A stretch of 64,000 nucleotides of DNA, from positions 55,177,310 to 55,241,309 of the forward strand of contig OW121741.1 in NCBI GenBank assembly GCA_933228675.1, read 5' to 3'. Shown here piece after piece: positions 34,865-44,822 of this stretch. How positions within the stretch are numbered: position 1 is the stretch's first letter; every line of letters begins with the position of its first letter. The DNA is from Stomorhina lunata (lineage: Eukaryota > Arthropoda > Insecta > Diptera > Rhiniidae). The position numbers and the translations under genes were made by a program. The notes under the pieces were generated by a model. The model had not been told where the DNA came from. It did not search any database and was given only the letters and a program-made list of their open reading frames with translations.

Positions 34865-35139
34865 TGTTCTCCGGAATATTTTATTCAGAAAATATAAGAA
34901 ATAAACAAACACAGAGTTAGGGGGTGGTTTACAAAATTTTAGAATTTATATTTATTTAAATCTTTTCGGGTTAAATCGGGTAGTTTTTACGTACCGTTCG
35001 GTTTGTGTTTACAAGAGTAAGTGATTTGACAATATGTAATAATAGAAAAAGAGCGGATTAATTTGCGCCAAAGGAAAACATAGAAAAGGCCACTGAACAA
35101 TAATTTAACAGGTGGCCTTTTACATTATGCGCGTAAACA
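34865..35139 (-). repeat. 3' LTR of BEL/Pao element
   Basis: 275 bp, TGTTTACGCG...GGAGAACA in element sense. It includes AATAAA close to its end (in TTCTGAATAAAATATTCC). It pairs with 43324-43598. Confidence 0.95.
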
Positions 35140-35153
35140 TCCCGCCCCCTTAC
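35140..35153 (-). promoter_or_regulatory. polypurine tract of BEL/Pao element
   Basis: In element sense GTAAGGGGGCGGGA directly precedes the 3' LTR (TGTTTACG), as expected for the plus-strand primer of reverse transcription. Confidence 0.8.
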
Positions 35154-35496
35154 AATACTGCAACAAGGAAGGCTAAGAAAAAACGCGGGTCAAACGTGAG
35201 CTGAAAACAGAGTTTACGATTTGTAACAATTTTTTTTTAGATAAATAAAATAGAATAGGATGATGGGTTCTGCGTTGATCCGGGGTAGAAACTCTGATGT
35301 GGCACTAGATTAGGCTCTCGCTCAGGATGACCATGGACTTCGGGTTCGGTGTTGTCTTCAGATGACGCTTCGGGTGACTGAGGGAATAAAATCTTGGGGT
35401 AAATAGAAAAAAAAATAAAAAGAGTAGATCTTTCTTCTTATGTTTAAAATTCATTTATATATTTTTTTTTATATTAAAAATAAAATGATTAAAAAA

Positions 35497-36048
35497 CTAG
35501 GGTGCAATATGCCCGGACATGACATTAATAATTATGGTAGCCGGGGTGGAGTTTCGTGCCATATGTGGCTGCAGTTGGCTTTGTGGTTGTTGTTGGTGGC
35601 GCTGCTGACAGGAGCAGGAGCAGCCCTGGTTATTGGCGCCGGATTTCTTGGCGGCCTTTTTCCCTCTCTTGTTCCACTTCTTCTTCTGAGCCTTGGAACT
35701 GCCGCTTGCTTGAGTCTCACTATTTTGCACTGGGTTCCGGGTGTTACTTTGCCTTTTATGGCGGTGGAGAAGCGTGTGGTGCTCGGCACAACACTCCATG
35801 CACCTTTCACGGCTCTTGCATTTAGACACCATGTGAGTGTGTGCCAAGCAGTTAAAGCAGTATTGAAACCGTTTAACAGTTTCCCACCGCTTCCCCACCG
35901 GCATTCTGCGAAACTTGGGGCAAAGCCTCAATGCGTGCTCACTCTTACACAATCGACAGTCCCTAAGACTCTCGTCACGGGGTGGGCGCTTATCCTCAGT
36001 TGAGGATTCCTCGGGCTTACGATGGACCTCTAAATGACGGGATGCCAT
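35497..36048 (-). CDS. third ORF of BEL/Pao element: stand-alone zinc-knuckle protein
   Basis: A 183-codon frame from ATG at 36048, 48 bp after the pol stop, lies where an env gene would lie. Residues 30-95 hold a cysteine/histidine array: CRLCKSEHALRLCPKF, then VKRFQYCFNCLAHTHMVSKC, then CMECCAEHHTLLH. The same layout appears in the Gag of this element (YLCQGPHPLRLC, CCSNCLATSHEFKNC, CSLCKKKHHSMLH). The rest is basic, Ser-, Lys- and Gln-rich with no signal peptide or membrane helix, so it is not an envelope protein. A nucleic-acid-binding role is inferred. It is unbroken although pol is damaged. It may be a retained duplicate of the Gag nucleocapsid region or a captured sequence. The hydrophobic plus-strand frame across it is a shadow. 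Confidence 0.7.
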   Translation of the reverse strand: MASRHLEVHRKPEESSTEDKRPPRDESLRDCRLCKSEHALRLCPKFRRMPVGKRWETVKRFQYCFNCLAHTHMVSKCKSRERCMECCAEHHTLLHRHKRQSNTRNPVQNSETQASGSSKAQKKKWNKRGKKAAKKSGANNQGCSCSCQQRHQQQPQSQLQPHMARNSTPATIIINVMSGHIAP

Positions 36049-36096
36049 TATAACTGCAGAACGGAAAAGAAAAAGACGTAGAAGAGAGAAAAAAAA

Positions 36097-38436
36097 TCAG
36101 TGGGTTTCTGAATTGGGTAGGAGAACAAGCTTCACGATAGGCCTTGTGAAAACGCCTGAAGCCGTTCTCACGTCCGCAGTGCGGACTTTGCTGTCTTGCC
36201 CTACATAAGTTTTCTCTACACGACCTAGCCGCCATTCATTTGGGGGTAAATTATCCTGACGGATCACAACTAAGTCGCCTATTTCAAAATCTTTTTGTGG
36301 GTATTTCCATTTTACTCTACGATGGAGTTCCTTAAGGTATTCCTCCTTCCATCTCAAAGCAAATTGGTGGTGAAGCACCTTGAGCTTTTGCCACCTATTG
36401 GCAATACTCAAACTAAGATCAGAATGATCGGGTTCAGGGGATGTCAAAAGTGGTGCTCCTACCAAAAAATGTCCTGGGGTTAATGGAACTAAATCTGTGG
36501 GATCGTCACTCATTGCCGTTAAAGGTCTCGAGTTAAGACATGCTTCGATGCGGGGTAACATCGTTACAAACTCCTCAAATGTGAATTTCTGCACACCAGA
36601 AATTTTACGTAGGTGAGTTTTTACACTCTTTACGCCGGCTTCCCACATGCCGCCCATATGAGGAGCTCCGGGGGGTATAAAATGCCATTCCACTGGCTGA
36701 AAACTGTTTCGTACTAATAGTCTATTTCTCATATCGCTTAAAAACTGCTTTCGGTCAACCTCAAGTAAATTAGCTGCACCGACGAATGCGGTTCCATTAT
36801 CGGAGTACAAATGTGCCGGACATCCTCGGCGTGAGAAAAAACGAGCGAAAGCCGCTAGGAATGTTTCCGTCGACATATCACCGGTTGCCTCTAAATGAAT
36901 TGCTTTCGTTGCAAAACATACGAAAACCAGAACATAGCCTTTGGTGATTCGACAACCTCTACCAGCATATGATTTTACGTCGAACGGACCTGCAAAATCT
37001 AGTCCGGTGTGGGTAAACGGTCTCGACAGAGACAAACGTTCAGGGGGTAAGGCAGCCATAATTTGCTGACCGGACTGTTTTCGATATATGGTACATTCCT
37101 TGCAGTTTCGAATTACTGTACGAATCAAGTTTTTCAATTTCGGGACCCAAAACTCACTTCTCACTAGCCGGAGCATTAATGAATGTCCACCATGAGCAGA
37201 GCATTTATGAACATGTTCCACAAATAAATGGGTAAAGCGTGCAGAATACGGCAATATTTTTGGATAACGTTCATCATATGTCAAACCTGGTGACCGAACT
37301 AGTCGACCATTTATTCTGACATATCCTTTTGAGTCTATAAACGGGTTGAGTGTAAGCAAATTACTCCCCTTTGACAACGGGTTACCTTTAGAAAGTTGGT
37401 TATATTCTGGGATTAACATTCGTTGACATGTTAAAACTAAACGATCTCGAGTGAATTTCATCTCAGAATGGGTTAACTCTAAAGTGTTGTGCGAATATTT
37501 CCTGGTTTGCAAATATTCGAAACACCTGAAACAATACGATAAAACACGCATCGCATGGGGTAAATCTGAAAATCGCTCGAGTATGTCGTACGATTGCTCA
37601 ATCTGCGCAGAATATGTTTGAACTTCTGGATTTATATGATTGATATGGGGTTGTTGAGGCCAATTTTCTCGGGGTTGACGCAGCCACTTAGGACCGTGCC
37701 ACCATAAAGAATTATCGGCTAGGTCTCGGGCTGAAGTTCCACGACTTGCCAAGTCCGCTGGATTGTCTTTAGAATCAACGTGAGACCAATTTTCAGTACC
37801 AACTTTCTTAAGGATCAAAGCTACTCTATTCTTGACAAAGGTTGGCCAATGACACGGGGGTTTTTTGAGCCAAGATAAAACTATAGTAGAATCAGTCCTT
37901 AGATAAATCTTTTCCTTGTCAAGATTTAATTGACTACACAGGGATTCTATCATATTCGCCATCAAAGCCGCTCCGCAAAGTTCTAAACGGGGTAATGTTT
38001 CGGACTTAACTGGAGCTACCTTTGTCTTTGATGCTAGCAAATGTGACGTTATATTATCGGATGATAAGTTTCTTACATAGAGTGCAGCACCATATGCCTT
38101 TTCAGATGCATCGCAAAATGCATGAAGTTCAATTTCCTGATTTGGGTGAAAATTAACCCATCTGGGTATCCTAATTTTTTCAATATTCAAATAATCATCT
38201 AAAAATGTTCGCCATTGAATTAAGGTAAGGCGTTTTAAACATTCGTCCCAATCTGTCTTATCTTTCCATATCTGTTGCATTATGATTTTTGCAACGATAA
38301 TCTTCGGTGATAGCCAACCGGCGGGATCAAATAATTTTGCAATTTCAGATAAGACAGCACGTTTAGTAACAAAATCCCGATTTGGCTGCGTAACAAGTTT
38401 AAAATAGAAGCTGTCGTGATCAGCGTTCCATCGCAA
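36097..38436 (-). pseudogene. BEL/Pao pol: RNase H and integrase, RT core missing
   Basis: The 779-codon open frame starts just after the RT domain (TKTLGLRWN in the sequence context, near 38455-38430). It holds the BEL RNase H region (HAFCDASEKAYGAALY, LRTDSTIVLSWL, DSKDNPADLASRG), the integrase zinc-binding H-x-H/C-x-C region (VHKCSAHGGHS, CKECTIYRK), the integrase core (TGLDFAGPF, LYSDNGTAFVGA, PHMGGMWEAGVK, supplying D, D and E) and a DUF5641-like end (GDLVVIRQDNLPPNEW, PIVKLVLL). No Y-x-DD box exists anywhere in the element. Comparison with the usual family order puts roughly 250 residues of RT missing at the junction near 38450. RNase H and integrase themselves look unbroken. Confidence 0.85.
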
Positions 38437-40703
38437 GCCAAGGGTTTTAGTGATTTCATATCAGGGGTTTTTAAAAGACGCGTTTCATTTCTTTTGAACT
38501 GAGACAAAGCACTATTTCGAGAATCGCCTAATGACACTTCATTTGAGATATCTCGTCGAAAAGGGAGTGAAACTACATAGCGACCATCGGGGTTTCTATA
38601 GGTTGTAGTCCGGTAAAGTTCTTCGCAATATTCTTCGGCTTCAGTCAAATCTGTTGCTTGTGGAACTTCTTCAAGTTCCCAAAAACGAGCAATTTGGTTA
38701 TTCAGTTTAAGCTGATTACAGAATGATGCAACTGAATGTAGGGGTCTACGTTGAAAAACTTCACCAGTAACTATCCAACCAAAAACTGTTCTCTGTGCGA
38801 TCAAGTTGCCATTCGGATGTATTCTAACATCCGTAGTTAAAATCTTTGGATAAACGTTTCCTCCTAACAGAATGTCCATCCGGGTACACATGACGTCGGT
38901 CATTGTAATCTCGGGGAAATTTGAGGTTACCATGTTAACTAGAGAACACGATGGCAACTGACCGGTTATTTTCTCAACTACATACGCTTGAATTTCAAGT
39001 TTGAAATCGGGGTTGATGGGCGATCCGATCGTAAAAGCACACATTGTAGAAGATTTTCCAGCTAAGCAATCCATCATGCCTGTGACACTAGTCATAGGCA
39101 CTGAAAATGTGGGAATAGCAAGCTTCCTTTGTAACCTCTTTGAAATAAAGGTACCTTGCAATCCAGGGTCAACTAGAGCTCGAGCCGCACATTTGATGTC
39201 GTTCAACAGAACAAAACAAGTTGCTGATCCTAATAGGACAGTGGAATCGGGGTAAGAGTTCAAATGTGCAGAATATGTGTGAACATTCCGAGCCGCTTCT
39301 GAAGTTGAAGGGTTAAAATTTATCGGGGGTTGAGATGAATTGCTAGTGGAATTCGGGTTTGAAACGGGTACTGTGTACTGGTTAGGTACATTAGTAGCAG
39401 AAGCTACTAGAGCATGGGGTGTGGTAGGTGCAGGAAATTGTACCTGTTGCCTAAAATCCTTGTGAAGCATCGAATGATGCTTCTTTTTACACAGAGAACA
39501 AACGTGAATACTTTTACAATTTTTAAATTCGTGTGATGTTGCCAGACAGTTCGAGCAGCATTTAAGCCTCTTGACTGTCGCGAATCTTTCATCTACACTC
39601 TGATTCATAAACGCTTGACAAAGTCTTAATGGATGTGGGCCTTGGCAGAGGTAACAGCGACTTACCGTTGGAGTTGTATTGGTATTTGTCGCAAAACTTT
39701 GTACTTTTCTCGAATCATTTTGGGGTTTTTTCGAGACATTAAAACTTTGGCCTTTCCACTGATTTCGGGAATTAGAAGATATGTTCTGGGTTTGAACAGG
39801 GTTCGAATGCGACTGCCTAATGTCTGAAATTGATTCAAGCGTTTTAAACCGAGCAGTCAAAAATTCATCCATATCTTTCCACTTTGAAGTTTCGGAGGAA
39901 GATTTCTTAGACTGCTCCCAAAGACTGAGAGTGTTTTCTGGCAACTTTGTGGCGCAAATATAAACTAGGATAACGTGGTAAAATATCTCGGGAGTAACTT
40001 CCAGTAACGATAGATTGGTTATACAATCATTAATCGTTCTTTGTAAATTTTTAATATTCGGACCTGTTTCTTGACCAACGGATTTAATGCTCAAAAAAGT
40101 CCTTAGCTGTTCGTTAATGAGGGCAGTTTTGTTTTCATAAGTGTCAACCAATTTCTTCCATGCAATTGCATAGCCATCATTTGTTAACGGTACAGTCTGT
40201 ATGACATCATGAGCATCTTTTGCGGTTTTTTGTAATAAATAGTAAAGTTTTTGAACAGGGGTTAAACGAGTGTTGTTGCCATACAACGCTGAAAACATGT
40301 CACGAAATGAGGGCCAGCTCTTATAGTCACCGTAAAAAATGGAGGTATCGCATGGGGGTAAATGAACTAAAGGTGACGAGCCTAGATCTTTCTCCAATAA
40401 TTCAGCCTTGGCAGCGGCTTTCAATCTGTCTAAATTGGAGTTAATCAAAGAAAATCCGCGAGTATATGTACAATAGGAAGTCATATACTTGGCTTTTATT
40501 TCCACGATTAATGGGCTCTTAAGCTTGCTAGCCTCAATCAACAGACTGTCATATATTGATCGAACAGCTTCCCATAATCTGTTAAGTTCTTTTTCATGGT
40601 TCATAAGAGAACCAATACTGTGCTCATTGATAGGGATAATGGAAATATAGGCTTCGAAATCAGCCAATCGATCACAATTAAGAATTAAGGCAGATATATC
40701 CAT
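38280..40703 (-). CDS. BEL/Pao Gag-protease, running into the deleted RT
   Basis: An open frame of 807 codons from ATG at 40703. About residues 110-300 fit the DUF1759 capsid-like domain (FYGDYKSWPSFRDMFSALY). Residues about 350-415 are a zinc-knuckle array (CYLCQGPHPLRLC to KKKHHSMLH). Residues about 500-660 fit the DUF1758 retropepsin (ARALVDPGLQGTFIS, ILLGGNVY, FGWIVTGEV). The pepsin active-site triad, normally D-S-G or D-T-G, reads D-P-G here. YVVSLPFRRD and LGDSRNSALSQF are the start of the RT region. The frame then crosses the RT deletion near 38450 and ends in out-of-frame residues, so the last 55 or so codons are not native. Confidence 0.85.
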   Translation of the reverse strand: MDISALILNCDRLADFEAYISIIPINEHSIGSLMNHEKELNRLWEAVRSIYDSLLIEASKLKSPLIVEIKAKYMTSYCTYTRGFSLINSNLDRLKAAAKAELLEKDLGSSPLVHLPPCDTSIFYGDYKSWPSFRDMFSALYGNNTRLTPVQKLYYLLQKTAKDAHDVIQTVPLTNDGYAIAWKKLVDTYENKTALINEQLRTFLSIKSVGQETGPNIKNLQRTINDCITNLSLLEVTPEIFYHVILVYICATKLPENTLSLWEQSKKSSSETSKWKDMDEFLTARFKTLESISDIRQSHSNPVQTQNISSNSRNQWKGQSFNVSKKPQNDSRKVQSFATNTNTTPTVSRCYLCQGPHPLRLCQAFMNQSVDERFATVKRLKCCSNCLATSHEFKNCKSIHVCSLCKKKHHSMLHKDFRQQVQFPAPTTPHALVASATNVPNQYTVPVSNPNSTSNSSQPPINFNPSTSEAARNVHTYSAHLNSYPDSTVLLGSATCFVLLNDIKCAARALVDPGLQGTFISKRLQRKLAIPTFSVPMTSVTGMMDCLAGKSSTMCAFTIGSPINPDFKLEIQAYVVEKITGQLPSCSLVNMVTSNFPEITMTDVMCTRMDILLGGNVYPKILTTDVRIHPNGNLIAQRTVFGWIVTGEVFQRRPLHSVASFCNQLKLNNQIARFWELEEVPQATDLTEAEEYCEELYRTTTYRNPDGRYVVSLPFRRDISNEVSLGDSRNSALSQFKRNETRLLKTPDMKSLKPLACDGTLITTASILNLLRSQIGILLLNVLSYLKLQNYLIPPVGYHRRLSLQKS

Positions 40704-42088
40704 TTTTGATCTTAAATTAGAGGAAGTAATCTTGACAAAAAAACAAAGAAAATCGAGAAAAAAAGATAAAAGGCAAAAAAGACTTCAAAATATGGGGTTA
40801 CTTTGATTAAAAATCAAAAAAATATATAAAATCCAAGACCAAATTTTCAAAAAGTGAAAAATATTTAAAATAAAATCGAAAATGGATAAAAAATCAATAA
40901 AATTCAACAAATTTTCACTAGAAAAAGGCCAAAAATTTCAAAATAATGAATAATGAAGAAATCAACAATAAAGTCAACAACAAAATCAATTAAAATCAAC
41001 AATAAAAATCGAATAAAAAACAGTTAAATTAGTTCAAAGTTTGATATACTGAAAGTAATTTCACTTATTGTTCGCTTTTTCAGAATAAATCAACGGGTAA
41101 CCGGGTTAAAATTTCAATATTTATCAAATTCACGATCAAAAAATTAGTCGAATAACAAATTTCTTTCAGTGTAAATTACTTTCGCTTAAAAAAAGTGTAA
41201 AAACAAACTTTGAAAAGCACTAGCACTGCAAAACTTAAACGGGTACTCGCTTTGGGTTTGACAAATTGTTAATCTTCGAATAAAAATTAATCACAATTAT
41301 TTTATTGTAATAATATTCATTAAAAAATGCACAAAATTATTTAATTACCAATAATTAAAAATAAAAAATGGGTATAAATACACTTTATTACCGAATAATA
41401 ACGAGTAACCGGTTTAATCGACCGAATAAAACGATGCAGCACTAGCGGCGTGTGTGTGCGTATGATCAAGCAAAGCAAAAACAAGTAAAAAAGAAAAAAA
41501 AAACTCCAACAACTACACAGTGTATATTTTGCTTGTAAATTAAAATAAATGTCACTCGCACTGATCACTGGAGATTAAGTTAAAATAACAACAAATTATT
41601 TTGTATTTTCTTTTGAATATTTTTATTTATTTAAAGGTACTGAAAACACTTAAATAAAAATATTTTTAATGCGTGTCCGTCTGTTTTTGTTTACTTTTAT
41701 TTCTTATTAATTTGGGGTATTAATGTTAACAGCAGAAAACTGTTATTAACAGCGATAAAAGGAATAAAAATTAAACCAACAAAAAACACTGCAAACAAAA
41801 GAATATTTCTTTTTTAATAAAATAAAATTCGACAAGAATAAATAGCCAAAAAATATGGGTATATTTTATTTACAAAAAAAAAATCACAAAATAACTTTCG
41901 CGTGATATGAGCGATACAAAAGCGTAAAGAAAATAAAAAAATACACTGATTGCGAGGATTTACGTTTTGCCGACGGCAAATTGCAATTTTTATACAGGGA
42001 TTGGTTTTCACTTGTTGGTTTGTTTTTCTTTTTATTTAGAACTCACTTTCACACACTTTTTAAAATAAATTATAGAACGTACCTTTTT
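40704..42088 (-). other. 5' leader of BEL/Pao element, non-coding
   Basis: AT-rich sequence between the Gag start and the nested dispersed repeat. It has many poly-A and poly-T runs and no coding frame of note. Together with 43169-43300 it forms the untranslated leader. Confidence 0.55.
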
Positions 42089-43168
42089 CCGTTCACGTTT
42101 GACAATTGATCCCGTATAACTTCGCCTAAGATACGATGATGACATTTAGTATTAAGACGTTGTACAATATTGATATTCAGGGCGATAGCGCCTAAAATAA
42201 ACTTTCTAGAGGGACAACATTTGACAAAAGTATTTCTGATCTCTTGAAAAGTTCAATATTGAAAATGGGCGAGCTCTATTCACATTTAGTGAAATCTCCC
42301 ATATAACCCCGACCGGGAATCGATTTAATGCTGATAAATTAAATCACATTAAAATTGCACAAGGAACTTGAGAAAAACTTTCCAAACATCCATCGGACAG
42401 ATCGAAAGAACAATACATCCCAAATATTATTGATGAAGTGTTCATTTTAATTAATTAACTAACTTCAGATTAATAAGTAAATCTTTAATAACTTTTCCGA
42501 CAAAGCTGTTATCCATCCATTCAAAAGCTATATATTTTACGTATGTATCTAAAACTAAGAGTGTATACCCTATAATTTTAAGGCTTATCATTGTTAAAGC
42601 TTTGACCTAAATTAGTCCGCTAACTTCAGAGTTTTACATAACTAATCAAGAACTTTTACTAGTTGGATAATTCGTACGAATTAAAGTGCACAACCCTCAC
42701 TGGGCACTGTGTTTTTGGGTTGCATGCCAGAATACTTAAACTTCATCAAATCGATGTGCTATTGCAAATGTAAGGGCATCTACATTTTGAAGCATCTTTT
42801 CTGCATGGTTTATCTGGTCTATCGAACTTTATTAAATGTTCGTAAAATATGTTTCTATGACTTAAATATGCATTCTCTATTTGTAGTCTAGTAATCATTA
42901 TCTTTCACAAAGGGACCACTTTAGAACCCAAGTGAAGCTTCCCTAGACATCAGCCACCTGCCCAACCTAACCTTTGGGTGCATAACTATTCTAGATGATG
43001 ACGCCACCGAAAAGCTTTTCTTTTTCCGACTCTTAATTTTAAAGACTCTTTGCATATAATACTAGTATAACCAAATTTTGCTAGGAATTACATTAAGTAC
43101 TTTTGCAACGCCATTGGTGAAGGGTATCCAAGATTCGGCAAAGCCGAATATACCACTCTTACTTGTTT
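42089..43168 (-). repeat. dispersed repeat nested in the BEL/Pao leader
   Basis: Reverse complement of 28115-29195, with the constant hairpin end at 43168 (…CTCTTACTTGTTT) and the variable end at about 42089 (CCGTTCACGTTTGACAATTG). The nearly identical 60-codon frame here is at 42709-42891 (+). It is a truncated copy of the family. Confidence 0.88.
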
Positions 43169-43300
43169 AATATTTATTTAGGGTAGAAATTTAAAAAATA
43201 CTTCAAAGAATCCTGGGTTGGGATACGAAATAAAATGGGTAATCTGCAAATAAATATATTTTCTTATAAAATATTCCACAAACAATGGGGGTTCGGATTT

Positions 43301-43318
43301 ATCCGGCTCGAAGGACCA
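43301..43318 (-). promoter_or_regulatory. candidate primer binding site of BEL/Pao element
   Basis: A few T residues after the 5' LTR, the element sense reads TGGTCCTTCGAGCCGGAT, starting with TGG as expected for pairing with a tRNA CCA end. I do not assign the tRNA. Confidence 0.6.
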
Positions 43319-43323
43319 AAAAA

Positions 43324-43598
43324 TGTTCTCCGGAATATTTTATTCAGAAAATATAAGAAAAAAAAAAACACAGAGTTAGGGGGTGGTTTACAAAATTTTA
43401 GAATTTATATTTATTTAAATATTTTCGGGTTAAATCGGGTAGTTTTTACGTACCGTTCGGTTTGGGTTTACAAGAGTAAGTGATTTGACAATATGTAATA
43501 ATAGAAAAAGAGCGGATTAATTTGCGCCAAAGGAAAACATAGAAAAGGCCACTGAACAATAATTTGACAGGTGGCCTTTTACATTATGCGCGTAAACA
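43324..43598 (-). repeat. 5' LTR of BEL/Pao element
   Basis: 275 bp, the partner of 34865-35139. The visible differences are few, for example in the AAATAAACAAACAC stretch and TCTTTTCGG against TATTTTCGG. It would hold the promoter. Confidence 0.95.
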
Positions 43599-44822
43599 AA
43601 TACCATATGTCCATATTGGTTTAATTATCGTTTTATACAAAAGGACCTTGTAGTCTAACTCTAAAGCAGATTGTGTGCCAATAAGCCAGTTTAGTTCAGC
43701 GGATTTTAATTTTATCTGAGTTATCTTGCTGTCAATGTGATGAGACCATGTAAGGCGGCAATCCAAATGAACACCAAGATACTTAACGTGAGAACTCTCG
43801 GGGATGGTCACGTTGTTAATCTTAATTGCAGGGCAGTTATCTCTCCTTAGAGTAAACGTTACATGAACGCACTTTGTCGGATTTACTTTAATTTTCCATC
43901 TGTTCAGCCATGCAGAAGCAATTTTGGGGTCGGAATGAATACTCATGAATGCTGTATCATCTGCGAAAGTGGATGTGTATGTTTGAGCATTCGTTGGCAT
44001 ATCTGCTGTAAAGATAATATATAACAAGGGACCCAATATACTACCTTGTAGAACTCCAGCAGCGATTCTTCTAGGAGAAGAATATTCATCTTTTGATCGA
44101 ACTCGGAAGGTTCTATTGGACAAATAATATTTTAAGAGCTTATGTGTACTTGCTGGAAGCAGATTTACAATTTTGCTTACAAGTCCCTCGTGCCAGACCT
44201 TATCGAATGCCTGTGAAATATCGATGAACAAGGCGGAACAGTATTGTTTATTTTCGAAGGCCTTCCTGATCATTGTTGTTATTCTATGTACTTGTTCAAC
44301 TGTACCATGACATTCGCGGAAACCGAATTGATGATCTGGAATAATATCCATCCAATTTATGATTGTGCTTAAAGTAGAAATAAGTAGCTTTTCAAACAAT
44401 TTCGAGATAATCGAAAGTAAGCTTATAGGCCTATAAGATGAAACTTGAGTAATGTCCTTGCCTGGTTTTGGAATCATAACGATTTCTGATATCTTCCAGG
44501 ACATTGGGAAATATCCCAAACGAAGAATCGCGTTGTATATAAATAATAAAATTCTTGTAGCTGAAATTGGAAGATGGATAATCATTGACGGAGAAATTCT
44601 GTCAATTCCAGAAGACTTCTTAAGGTCAAGTTTATGTATGTTTGATAGAAGCAATGGAATGCGAAATTTCAATGGAGAAAGCACGTTGCTGTCTATAATA
44701 TCAGGACTTATGTTAGAGTCTGTTTCGTTTGGAGTAAAAACCTTTTCTAAGTGATTGGCAAAAGCATCAACTTTTTCACGTGGATCTCTTGCCCAAGAAC
44801 CGTTTTCGAGCCTCCAATTCAC
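43599..44822 (-). pseudogene. jockey-like reverse transcriptase, main body
   Basis: Minus-strand frame from about 44822: SSGIDRISPSM, SSYRPISLLSIISKLFEKLL, HQFGFRECHGTVEQVHRI, FIDISQAFDKVWHEGL, GVLQGSILGPLLY and catalytic STFADDTAFMSIH. The thumb (YLGVHLDCRLTWSHHI) ends at YGI, where BEL/Pao cuts it. Compared with 60436-61992 it has L for P in the GVPQGS box and lacks 11 residues just after DPKIASA, so it would be impaired even without the insertion. Confidence 0.9.

Larger units (their letters stand above)
34865..43598 (-). mobile_element. BEL/Pao LTR retrotransposon lacking the RT core
   Basis: Direct LTRs of 275 bp (34865-35139 and 43324-43598), TG...CA ended when read on the minus strand, differ at roughly six positions. 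AATAC occurs on both sides (34860-34864 and 43599-43603, by comparison with the unsplit copy at 61710). Order on the minus strand: 5' LTR, primer-binding-site-like sequence, a long leader with a nested dispersed repeat, Gag-protease ORF, pol ORF without RT, a third small ORF, polypurine tract and 3' LTR. The element cannot copy itself and would need help in trans. Confidence 0.93.

Noticed and set aside
35440..36003. Plus-strand 187-codon hydrophobic frame that looks like a membrane protein
   Set aside because: It is antisense to the zinc-knuckle ORF of the BEL/Pao element; the hydrophobic bias comes from reading the complement of Lys/Gln-rich codons.
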